Part shown: one piece after another, positions 1 to 8,000 of the stretch
Layout of the letters: every line of letters starts with the position of its first letter
Position numbering within the stretch: position 1 is the first letter of the stretch
Source of the DNA: Clostridiales bacterium
Lineage (GTDB): Bacteria > Bacillota > Clostridia > Christensenellales > UBA1242
Direction of reading: 5' to 3'
NCBI GenBank assembly: GCA_015055605.1
Contig: SVHV01000001.1
Location: forward strand, 1-64,000
Length of the DNA stretch: 64,000 nt
Made by a program: the position numbers and the translations under genes
Notes under the pieces: generated by a model
Databases searched by the model: none
What the model was told of the DNA's origin: nothing
Seen by the model: the letters and a program-made list of their open reading frames with translations, nothing else

Positions 1-65
1 TAAGATAGAATAGGCTTATTAGGTAATTGATAGACTAAGTTACATTATTTAGAAGTTAATAAATG

Positions 66-90
66 AGGTCACCTTCGGGTGACCTTTTTT
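66..90 (+). terminator. Intrinsic terminator
   Basis: An 8-bp perfect stem (AGGTCACC / GGTGACCT) with a stable TTCG loop is followed by a run of T. It ends a rightward transcript whose gene lies outside the window; no coding region is visible in the first 60 bases. Confidence 0.9.
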
Positions 91-167
91 AGTTCTAAAT
101 GAGACCAGAGCACTTGGTAGATAATGTATAGTTGTGTGTATACGGGCTCTTTTAGTATTACTATATT
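91..167. other. Short segment between two terminators
   Basis: No open reading frame is supported here. The 77 bases lie between two intrinsic terminators, so a small transcript could occupy them. A possible long-range pairing joins AGAGC near 107 with GCTCT near 146, followed by TTT. It matches no RNA family I recognise. The stretch 193-290 is AT-rich and shows nothing further. Confidence 0.25.
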
Positions 168-192
168 AAAGACACCTTTGGGTGTCTTTTTT
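168..192 (+). terminator. Second intrinsic terminator
   Basis: The stem GACACC / GGTGTC (171-176 / 181-186), extended by flanking A and T pairs, has a TTTG loop and a six-base T run. It sits about 80 bases after the first terminator and may be a back-up terminator or end a separate small RNA. Confidence 0.85.
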
Positions 193-293
193 ATTTTCTA
201 TACCAACTATAAAATATCTTTTATTTGTCATGTAATATGCTTTTTAATCAATTTAATATTATATTAATCAATGTTTTTTAAGAGATTTTTCCT

Positions 294-322
294 TTGTTAT
301 TTATAATGGCTCGTGATATAAT
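294..322 (+). promoter_or_regulatory. Promoter of pnuC, predicted leaderless start
   Basis: The -35 box is TTGTTA (294-299), followed by a 17-bp spacer and the extended -10 TGA-TATAAT (TATAAT at 317-322). Only six bases (CGTGTT) separate the -10 box from the ATG at 329, so the transcription start should fall on the start codon. No Shine-Dalgarno sequence is present. Confidence 0.8.
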
Positions 323-328
323 CGTGTT

Positions 329-1051
329 ATGACAAAAGATAAGATTTTTAAGGTTTATTTGCCTCCTATATTAATAACAATATTATCCATTATATGTGCT
401 ATTATAACTAATGACTATATTCCTGGTGGTTTGGTTTTGTGGCTAGGTTTTATAGCTTTTTACTATCAGATAAAGGGTAAATGGTATCACTATATTTTTA
501 GTGTAGTTTATTCTTTGGTTTATTCTATGATATCATATTTGGCAGGGCTGTATGCTTATATATTCTTTGCAATAATTGTGTATATTCCTTGTTATATCTA
601 TGGTATTATTTCGTGGAAGAAAAAGACTAATAATGGTTGTGTAGAAGTTAGGGTTTTTAATTTAAAAACAACAGTTGTGGTTTTTTCTGGAATAATTGCA
701 GGTGGTTTTGGTTTAGGCGCTCTAATGAGTCTGATTCCTGGTCAAAATATGGCGTATATGGATAGCACTATTCAGTTGTTCAATGTTGCGGCATGTATAT
801 TTTGTTCCCTAAGACACAGAGAGTGTTGGTATGCATGGATGATTCAGAATGCTTTAACTTTGATATTGTGGACTATTAATATGCTTGGTGGTGCAACTAG
901 TGCTATTATGGTGCTAATAATTAATGTAGTGTATTGTGTTGGTAATTTTTTTGCTGTACACGAATGGAATAAGACATATAAGGCACAAAAATTATCAAAT
1001 CAAAAAATCGATAAAAATATTGATTTTGTAGAAGACAATGTTGTGAGATGA
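329..1051 (+). CDS. pnuC: PnuC-like vitamin/nicotinamide riboside transporter
   Basis: A 240-residue, very hydrophobic protein with about seven membrane segments. It resembles the PnuC family, which facilitates uptake of nicotinamide riboside or related vitamins for NAD synthesis. The family look comes from the aromatic-rich segments and two signatures: Y-G-I-I-S-W-K-K near residue 90, and an R-E-C-W-Y-A-W-M helix near 170 followed by a W-x-I-N-M-L segment that resembles the ligand-binding helices. The start is the first ATG, and a -10 box lies only six bases before it, so the mRNA is probably leaderless. The gene is monocistronic, with its own promoter and terminator. The substrate (nicotinamide riboside, thiamine or riboflavin type) cannot be told from sequence alone. 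Confidence 0.72.
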   Translation: MTKDKIFKVYLPPILITILSIICAIITNDYIPGGLVLWLGFIAFYYQIKGKWYHYIFSVVYSLVYSMISYLAGLYAYIFFAIIVYIPCYIYGIISWKKKTNNGCVEVRVFNLKTTVVVFSGIIAGGFGLGALMSLIPGQNMAYMDSTIQLFNVAACIFCSLRHRECWYAWMIQNALTLILWTINMLGGATSAIMVLIINVVYCVGNFFAVHEWNKTYKAQKLSNQKIDKNIDFVEDNVVR

Positions 1052-1069
1052 TACATTTAGAATGATATT

Positions 1070-1096
1070 GACGGTACTGATTGGTATCGTCTTTTT
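1070..1096 (+). terminator. Terminator of the PnuC-like gene
   Basis: The stem GACGGTAC / GTATCGTC contains one G-T pair and is followed by TTTTT. It begins 18 bases after the stop codon. Confidence 0.8.
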
Positions 1097-1222
1097 ATTT
1101 TAATTTATACATCAAGTGTTGTTTTATAAAAATCGGTAAATTTGTAGAGTTTTTTTCTTCCTGTATTCTATTATTGAGTATGTCTTTGTGGTAGAATGTG
1201 ATTGATACGGAGGTTGTGTTGT

Positions 1223-2155
1223 ATGAATATAATTGAAGAAAGGGTTGTTATTGATGGTGAGAATAAGATAGGTGCAACTATTAGTCGTCCAGATGATAAA
1301 AAACACCCATTAGTATTGCTTATAATGGGAACGGGTAAAACAGATAGAGATGGTAATCAAATAGGATTTAAATCTAATTTATACAAAGGTTTATCTGATA
1401 TGTTTGTTCAGATGGGGTATACCTGTATTAGGTATGATAAGCGTGGCACACACGAATCGGGTGGTGATTTTAAAAAGGCAGGACTGTCTGATTTAGTAAA
1501 CGATTCGGCTACTGTTATAGAGTATGCTAAGGGACTACCTTATGTTGATGAAAATAGAATTATCGCTTGTGGACATAGTGAGGGTGCTATGATTGCAACT
1601 TTACTTACTAAACAAACAGATTTGGATAGTATTATATTGTTGGGAGGTGCTTGTTTGTGTCTAAAGGGTGCAATGGAGTATCAAAACAATAGACTATTAG
1701 AAGAAATAGCTTCTAAAAAAGGTTTTCTTGGCTGGTATATGCGTAAATTAGTAAAAAAAGAATCGGTTGAGGCTCAGCTTACTAGTCTTTATTCAAAGGC
1801 AAAAAGGGCTAAAAAGGACACATTCTTTTTTAATGGAGCATTTATGCCAACTAAGTGGCTTCGTGAGCATGGAGAACTTACTAATGAAGATTTTATTAGT
1901 ATGATTGAAGAGTATAATGGTAGGGTTTTGGCTATAACAGGAAAGGGCGATTTGCAGGCTGATTATACAATTCTAGATAAGATTGCAGAGATGGAAAATG
2001 TTACAACTTATACTCCAGAAAATGTCAATCATATCTTGAGAGAGGTTGATGATAATAATAGTTTGTTTGGTGTGAAAAAACAATATAAGAGGCTTGCGTC
2101 TAAACCAATGCACGATGGAACACAAAAACAGATTGAAGAGTTTTTAGAAATGTAA
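1223..2155 (+). CDS. Alpha/beta hydrolase (serine esterase-like)
   Basis: A 310-residue cytoplasmic alpha/beta-hydrolase-fold enzyme. The nucleophile elbow G-H-S-E-G puts the catalytic Ser near residue 119. An oxyanion-type stretch L-I-M-G-T-G follows the first strand, G-Y-T-C-I-R-Y-D-K-R-G precedes the elbow, and a late Asp and His (A-I-T-G-K-G-D, then N-V-N-H-I-L-R) can complete the triad. This resembles the family annotated as dienelactone hydrolase or acylamino-acid-releasing enzyme, acting on esters or peptides; the substrate is unknown. I chose ATG 1223 because GGAGG at 1209-1213 lies nine bases before it; a TTG at 1202 would overlap that site. A TAGAAT -10 box at 1192-1197 suggests a separate promoter. 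Confidence 0.8.
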   Translation: MNIIEERVVIDGENKIGATISRPDDKKHPLVLLIMGTGKTDRDGNQIGFKSNLYKGLSDMFVQMGYTCIRYDKRGTHESGGDFKKAGLSDLVNDSATVIEYAKGLPYVDENRIIACGHSEGAMIATLLTKQTDLDSIILLGGACLCLKGAMEYQNNRLLEEIASKKGFLGWYMRKLVKKESVEAQLTSLYSKAKRAKKDTFFFNGAFMPTKWLREHGELTNEDFISMIEEYNGRVLAITGKGDLQADYTILDKIAEMENVTTYTPENVNHILREVDDNNSLFGVKKQYKRLASKPMHDGTQKQIEEFLEM

Positions 2156-2219
2156 TAAAAAAAGCAAGTTTTTGAACAGTTAATATTTAATAAAATATTA
2201 TATATTTTTACAAAAACCG

Positions 2220-2248
2220 TTGACAAACTATATAAAATGTATTAAACT
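2220..2248 (+). promoter_or_regulatory. Promoter of rplM-rpsI
   Basis: The -35 box is TTGACA (2220-2225), with a 17-bp spacer and -10 TAAACT (2243-2248). The block from 2220 to 2257 is nearly the same as the block before secG at 19993-20030 (32 of 38 positions by hand alignment), so this is a conserved promoter type in this genome. Confidence 0.75.
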
Positions 2249-2259
2249 TATTTTGCATA

Positions 2260-2335
2260 AATTTGGAGATAGTTTGGCAATTAGCCCCTGTCCTAATTAT
2301 TTTCTAGATTTTTTAATTAAAAAATTAGATTATTT
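2260..2335 (+). promoter_or_regulatory. Structured leader of rplM (possible L13 autoregulatory leader)
   Basis: The 5' UTR is about 95 bases long. It contains a small GGC/GCC hairpin near 2276-2288 and then a long A/T hairpin at about 2303-2332 just before the AGGAG site. L13-S9 operons in Bacillota often carry an L13 leader that represses translation when the protein is in excess. I recognise position and folding, not a confirmed consensus. Confidence 0.35.
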
Positions 2336-2349
2336 CAGGAGAAAATACA

Positions 2350-2796
2350 ATGAAAACAACAGTTATGGCAAAAAGCGAAACTGTGGATAGAAAGTGGTAT
2401 GTAGTTGATGCTACAAATATTCCTCTAGGTAGAGTTGCTAGTCAAGTTGCTGCAGTTCTAAGAGGTAAAAACAAGCCTATTTATACTCCACATGTTGATA
2501 CAGGTGATTATGTTATCGTAATCAATACAGACAAAATGGTACTTACAGGTAATAAAGCTACTCAAAAGATGTATTACCGTCATTCTGGTTTCCCAGGTGG
2601 ACTAAAAGAGACATCTTACAAAGAGTTAATGGAGAAGAAGAGTGATTTTGCTCTTGAGAAAGCAGTTAAAGGTATGCTTCCAAAGAATTCTTTAGGTAAG
2701 AAAATGTTTATGAAATTAAAAGTTTACAAGGGAGCAGAGCATCCTCATCAGGCACAACAACCTGTTGAGCTAAAAATCAAGGGGGTAAGAATCTAG
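2350..2796 (+). CDS. rplM: 50S ribosomal protein L13
   Basis: A 148-residue L13, an early-assembly protein of the large subunit that binds 23S rRNA. The family is clear from [15 protein letters not shown], the H-V-D-T-G-D-Y-V segment and the closing [13 protein letters not shown] near the C-terminus. Length is normal. An AGGAG site lies upstream of the ATG. The stop codon is one base before the rpsI start, so the two are translated from one mRNA, as is usual for this pair. Confidence 0.97.
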   Translation: MKTTVMAKSETVDRKWYVVDATNIPLGRVASQVAAVLRGKNKPIYTPHVDTGDYVIVINTDKMVLTGNKATQKMYYRHSGFPGGLKETSYKELMEKKSDFALEKAVKGMLPKNSLGKKMFMKLKVYKGAEHPHQAQQPVELKIKGVRI

Positions 2797-2797
2797 T

Positions 2798-3289
2798 ATG
2801 GCAGAGAAAGTTACTAAAACTGAGAAAGCAGAAGAGAAAGTTACTAAAACTACTAAAGCTCCTGCTAAGAAAACTACTAAGAAGATTCCTGCAAACAAAG
2901 CAGTTGAATTCACAGCTACAGGTAGAAGAAAAAATTCTATCGCTAGAGTAAGACTTGTTCCTAATGGAAAAGGTCAATTCACAATCAACAAGCAAGACAT
3001 TGAGACATACTTCAGACTAGGTGTATACAGACTAGTTGCTAATCAAGCATTTGAAGTAACAGGTACTATGGGCAAATATGATGTATTTGTTAATGTACAT
3101 GGTGGTGGTCTTTCTGGTCAAGCTGGTGCTATTAGACATGGTATCGCTAGAGCACTTTGCAAGGCTGACGAGGCTCTTAAACCAGAAATCAAGAAAGCTG
3201 GTTTCTTAACTAGAGATGCTAGAATTAAAGAGAGAAAGAAATACGGTCTTAAGAAAGCTAGAAAAGCTCCTCAATTCCGTAAGAGATAA
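2798..3289 (+). CDS. rpsI: 30S ribosomal protein S9 with lysine-rich N-terminal extension
   Basis: S9 lines the P site of the small subunit, and its C-terminal tail ending in K-R touches the tRNA anticodon loop. The core is canonical: [31 protein letters not shown] and the closing K-A-P-Q-F-R-K-R. At 163 residues it is about 33 longer than the usual 130. The extra part is an N-terminal Lys/Thr/Ala/Glu-rich tail (residues 2-33), probably disordered. The start is fixed by position directly after rplM. The tail is real in frame, but its role is unknown. Confidence 0.97.
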   Translation: MAEKVTKTEKAEEKVTKTTKAPAKKTTKKIPANKAVEFTATGRRKNSIARVRLVPNGKGQFTINKQDIETYFRLGVYRLVANQAFEVTGTMGKYDVFVNVHGGGLSGQAGAIRHGIARALCKADEALKPEIKKAGFLTRDARIKERKKYGLKKARKAPQFRKR

Positions 3290-3318
3290 TTTCTCAAAGA
3301 ACGAATATGTTTATTTTG

Positions 3319-3344
3319 GAGAGGTTTTTATACCTCTCTTTTTT
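3319..3344 (+). terminator. Terminator of rplM-rpsI
   Basis: A 7-bp perfect stem (GAGAGGT / ACCTCTC) with a six-base loop is followed by TTTTTT. Confidence 0.92.
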
Positions 3345-3450
3345 GTGTATAAAATTAGAATTGTTTATACAAAAATAAAATAACTGCTTTGATATAAAAT
3401 GATTGAAATATACCTATTTTTTTGATAAAATACCATTGAGAGGATTTTAG

Positions 3451-4860
3451 ATGAAAAAATTTTTATTGCTTCTAATCTTAATATTCTGTTCGTTTGCACC
3501 TAGTGCTTGTTCTTGTGGTAAAGAAGAGCCGACTATCACTGCTACAAAGCTTGATTACAAAGTTGCTATGAATCAAACTCTTCTGCTAGACAATATTATT
3601 ACTGTAACAGGTACAGACAATGGTTACGAAACTATTGTTAGCAACAAATCGGTGTTAAGTATTACTGATGGTATTGTTACACCACTTACGCCTGGAGAAA
3701 CAGAGGTCAAGTGTCGAATAATAGGGCATGATGATAAGTATGTTATTCTCAGTATTTTGGTTCGAGATGTTTATCTTGCTAAATCAGCAACAATACCAAA
3801 GTCTGAGGTTACTATTAATATGGGTGCTGGTAAGTCTGCAATCAATAAGCCTCAGTTTAGTGAGACGGTGACTGAGATTCCTAATATTATATATGACACA
3901 AATATTGTTGGTTATGATTATGCTACAGGCACAATTACTGCTAGAGCAATAGGGGAGACAACTATCAAGATTTTCTATGAGTTGTGTCAAGTAGAGTTTA
4001 AGGTAACAGTGTTAAAAATTGTTTATACTGATTATATGTCTGCCGAGGATATAGACCTATATGTGGGGGATAAAGGAGTATTTGATTTTACTATATATCC
4101 AACAGATGCTAATCAGTATAGATTCTATACTTTTGATAATTGTTTAACTATTGACAGTAATGGTGGATTTTTAGCGAAAAATTCGTCTACAGCTACTGTT
4201 TATTATGAGTATTATACTTCATCTCAAAGTGAACCTATAGTGGGTGAGTTTAGTGTTAGAATTTTTGAGTTGCCTGATAATTTAAATTTCAAAGTTGTTG
4301 ATGATAACTATGATGAAATATACTATGTATTTAAGGGCGAAACTCATAAGATTTTATTTGAATTTACAGAATATGAATTGCTTGAAAATTTTGCATATTC
4401 AGATAATATTGAGGTAATATCTGAGCATATAGAAACAGATGGCTTTGGTAACAAATATATCCTATTTAAAGCCATAGAATCAGGACTTCTTAATATTACA
4501 ATTAGTTGTAATAGAGAGATAGAGAATGTGGATAGAATATTATCTAAGACTAGAGAGATAATGTGTTATGACTATTCCCAAATAGAGATTGTTGCAAAGT
4601 ATTCAATATATCCTCTTTCACCAAATCAAAATGGGGAGTATATGTTGAATATATCTGGCATTGATGCTGGTCCTAATGAGGTTACATTCTTATTTAGTGT
4701 GGAAGAAACTAACATAACAGGTTGGGTAAATATTTATTTAGTTAATTCGGGTAAGCAGGAGGTTGGTAATACTTTTAGACCTACTGCAACTGGAAGATAT
4801 CAGTTTGTAGCTGAGTACAAGGGTGTACAATTTTGTGAAATTGTAGTGGTTGTTGAATAA
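3451..4860 (+). CDS. Ig-like-domain lipoprotein
   Basis: A 469-residue exported protein. Residues 1-19 form a signal peptide (M-K-K-F then a leucine-rich core) ending in P-S-A-C, a usable but imperfect lipobox with the lipidated Cys at 20. The rest looks like serial bacterial Ig-like (Big_2-type) domains: repeated stretches of about 80-90 residues with the pattern V-L-S-I-x-D-G-I-V-T-P-L-T-P-G-E-T-E-V, typical of that fold. No enzymatic motif is seen. It stands just before the giant surface protein and has its own GAGAGGA ribosome site and terminator. It is probably a surface binding or structural protein; the ligand is unknown. Confidence 0.72.
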   Translation: MKKFLLLLILIFCSFAPSACSCGKEEPTITATKLDYKVAMNQTLLLDNIITVTGTDNGYETIVSNKSVLSITDGIVTPLTPGETEVKCRIIGHDDKYVILSILVRDVYLAKSATIPKSEVTINMGAGKSAINKPQFSETVTEIPNIIYDTNIVGYDYATGTITARAIGETTIKIFYELCQVEFKVTVLKIVYTDYMSAEDIDLYVGDKGVFDFTIYPTDANQYRFYTFDNCLTIDSNGGFLAKNSSTATVYYEYYTSSQSEPIVGEFSVRIFELPDNLNFKVVDDNYDEIYYVFKGETHKILFEFTEYELLENFAYSDNIEVISEHIETDGFGNKYILFKAIESGLLNITISCNREIENVDRILSKTREIMCYDYSQIEIVAKYSIYPLSPNQNGEYMLNISGIDAGPNEVTFLFSVEETNITGWVNIYLVNSGKQEVGNTFRPTATGRYQFVAEYKGVQFCEIVVVVE

Positions 4861-4877
4861 CAATCACTACTTTTTTT
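4843..4877 (+). terminator. Terminator overlapping the lipoprotein stop codon
   Basis: Arms GTAGTGGTTG and CAATCACTAC pair across the TAA stop codon and are followed by seven T. The 5' arm is the last coding part of the lipoprotein gene. Confidence 0.8.
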
Positions 4878-4923
4878 CTTTAATTTATTTATAAATTAAA
4901 ATATAATTGCTTAGATGATTTGT

Positions 4924-4952
4924 TTGACAAAAAAAATCGCAGTCTATATAAT
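4924..4952 (+). promoter_or_regulatory. Consensus promoter of the giant surface protein gene
   Basis: TTGACA (4924-4929), exactly 17 bp, and TATAAT (4947-4952) form a perfect sigma-A-type promoter. The 5' UTR would be about 125 bases, longer than most here. The stretch 4861-5083 otherwise holds no gene. Confidence 0.88.
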
Positions 4953-5083
4953 TATTTTATAGATATTACTTATAATAAGTATAAGTGTATGCAAATTCGG
5001 TATTTGAGATATTGAATTGTATGGATTTTAAGATTGCTTTTATAAGAAATTTTTGAATTGTTTGGAAAAAATGGAGAAGACAA

Positions 5084-8000
5084 ATGTTTAAAAGAATCAT
5101 GAAAGTTATGGGAATAGTTCTCGCATGTTTTGTGTTAATCGCAGGAGTGAGTGTGGGAATATATGCATTGAAAGGTGGTTTTAAAGATGTCAGAATAGAC
5201 ATTATGAAATTGTACTTTAATGCAGATGTAGAGAACACAGAGCAAACAGAGTATTCGATTAGTGAGACCCTGACTAGGCAGACTATCTATACTCTATCAG
5301 ATGTAACTACTCAAATTAAGTTTGAGCCATTTGATTCTACTGAGAAAAACCTTAAGGTTAAGATTACCGGTGTTGATGGGGTTTTGTCTAATAAAGAAGA
5401 GTTGGAGCAGGGAATACTTGCAGGTGAAGACTTTACGCTTAAAATTAGAAAAGATAGCCAGGGCAACAACCATGGTGGTGTAGTCAACCTTACAGCAACA
5501 TCTCCTAATGGTATAGCACAAGTAACAATTACATTAGTTGTTGATGTTCCTATCCCTGACAAGTCTATTTATTTCTCTGGTGACACTAACAATAGAGTAA
5601 CTGCTGGAGGTAAAGCGTTTACCTTGGCAAAAAATAATGTTGCTTCTAATATCTATCTAAAGAGTGAACTATACAATGCTTTCTATCTACCAGTTAGTGA
5701 AAATAACTTTGCTACTGTTAGTGGAAACCTAAAGTCAACTCAGATTTCTTATGAGTATTATGGAATGGACGGTAAGCCTGTCGAAGGTGCTGACTTTAGA
5801 AAAGAGTATACTTTTGAGGAATTGAAAATAGTTCCTGTATATGATAATGCAACACATACATACTCATACTACTACCAAATTCCAGTAGTTCCTAAAGAGT
5901 CTGGTACAATTAAATTTACTGCTAAGACTCATAGGTCATATACAATTCAAAGAGAGTTTGAGGAAAATGGATTTGATAAGTTAGAAACAGTGCTTGCAAA
6001 TTCAGGTTTGTCTAATACACATGCAGCAGAAGCTGCTGCTATGAGAAGAAGTTTCACAAACTTTATCAATAAGCATATTTCTTATTTTGACGACACAGAG
6101 GAAAGTTACAATTTCTTTAGAGGTTGTATCAATAATAGTGGACAAATAGAGCTTACTGCATCTCAAGCAGTATCTGCATTAAAATATGTATTTGTATCAT
6201 GTACTGCATCTGTAGAGGTAACAGCAGTTAACTTAAACCAAATTACTTCTGTTGCAGAGCCTATTACATATAATGTATTTGATAAGATTGATTTCTCTAA
6301 GAAAGAGGGCTTAGAGGTACAAGATGGTGATGATACTAGAATCGCTAAAACAATCTATGACGAGTTTGATTTAAAGATTACTCTTAATGGAGAGAACGGT
6401 GAAGTTATCGAGGGAACTCCTGATGAGGAGAGTACACTATTTGATACCTTAGATATGGGAGCTTATGTGTATATGTCTAATGAGGTAGCAGATCCAGAAG
6501 GTGGCGAACCAGGTGGCGAACCTGGTGGTGGAGAACCTGAAGGGGCATCTTCACTATCTGCTCGTTCAACTGCTTATGAAGAGGTAATTCCAGTATATGG
6601 ATTTGATGAGAATTTACCTATTACTCCATATATTGTTCAAACATTAACTAGAACACAGCAAGATGCATACAAAGACGATAATGGTGAGTATATTGTTATC
6701 GGTAATTTGTATAAAATCAAAGCTGCTATGAATAGCAATAGATTTATGGATATGAATGCTGTTACAGTTGGAGGCGAGATTTGTTGGACTGTTGACTTTA
6801 ATGTTCCTCTAACAGAGGTTGTTGGTTCAACTTTAATATCTAAAGCACTATACTTCAGATTCGCTGTTAACGGTGTTAATATCAAAACATCTGAGAGAAT
6901 TGATAGAGAAACATTTACTAGGGTGTATATTAACTTTACTGAGTATGAATATGCATCTACACAATCTTCTCAGCTTACTATTCAGTCAACAACAGAAAGT
7001 GGTGCTCCTACTGCAATTAAAACAAGCATGGCACTTAATAGCAGTCTGGATAATGCTGATGCTTATGCTCTAAATACACAGCCTATTCAAATTGATACTT
7101 CTAGTGAGACAATTCTTAACTATAATGCTCCATATTCTGATGGAATAAAGAATTTAAGAGAAGTTGAGTATAAATCTGTAATGTATTTTGCAGAAGAAGC
7201 CTCTAATGCTATCGGAGACCAGGGTGCTAAGCAAATTATTACTTTAGGTAAATATAGCTTTAGTTCAATGAATGGTGTTCCATACAAGTTCAATGCAGAA
7301 GAAAATCTAGTAGGTGAGAGAATTCCTACATACAATCTAGTTGATGGTGCTAAACAATACTATATTCAAACAGTTAATGCATCTCAAACAGATGAGGAGG
7401 GCTTTAAAAAGCCTGTTAAGATATTTGCTGTAGTATATCTATCAGATAGAAACGGTAATCCTATTGATTTAAGTGGTCAAAAGATTGCTATTAATGAAGA
7501 TGCTCCAGAGGAGCCAACAATGTTATATGTAATAGCTATGTCAGATATTTCTACTGGAAATATGACAAACTTAGTTATTCATAATTTCGTTGATAATATT
7601 AATTTCTATACAAAGATGGCGGCAACGATCACTCTATGTCAAGATTCAGAAGCTCTTCCTGTAGGAATTACTTATGATGCAGAAGAGTGGGTAAAGAGAA
7701 ATAGTGTTACATCATTTGTGTATGAAGATGGTGCTGCAAAAATCGAACTTACTGGTGATGACCTAGATGAATATCAAGATTTCTTGAGACTAAAACTTCT
7801 TAGAAATAAAGAGTTTAAACTATTTATGACAAACTTTGAGATGTCATCTACTGGTGAGGCTCTAGATTCTACAGAAGAGAAGATGTTTAGAGTTGTAGAC
7901 CTAAACGGTACTGTATATGATGAGAGGGCTTATATTGTTAATACTAAAGACAATAAGCAAATCGCTCTTAATAATCTATGTACAAATTTTGCTAGTAACT

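Noticed and set aside
1124-1306. Leftward frame over the hydrolase start
   Set aside because: Overlaps the conserved hydrolase N-terminus and its ribosome site, with no recognisable content.
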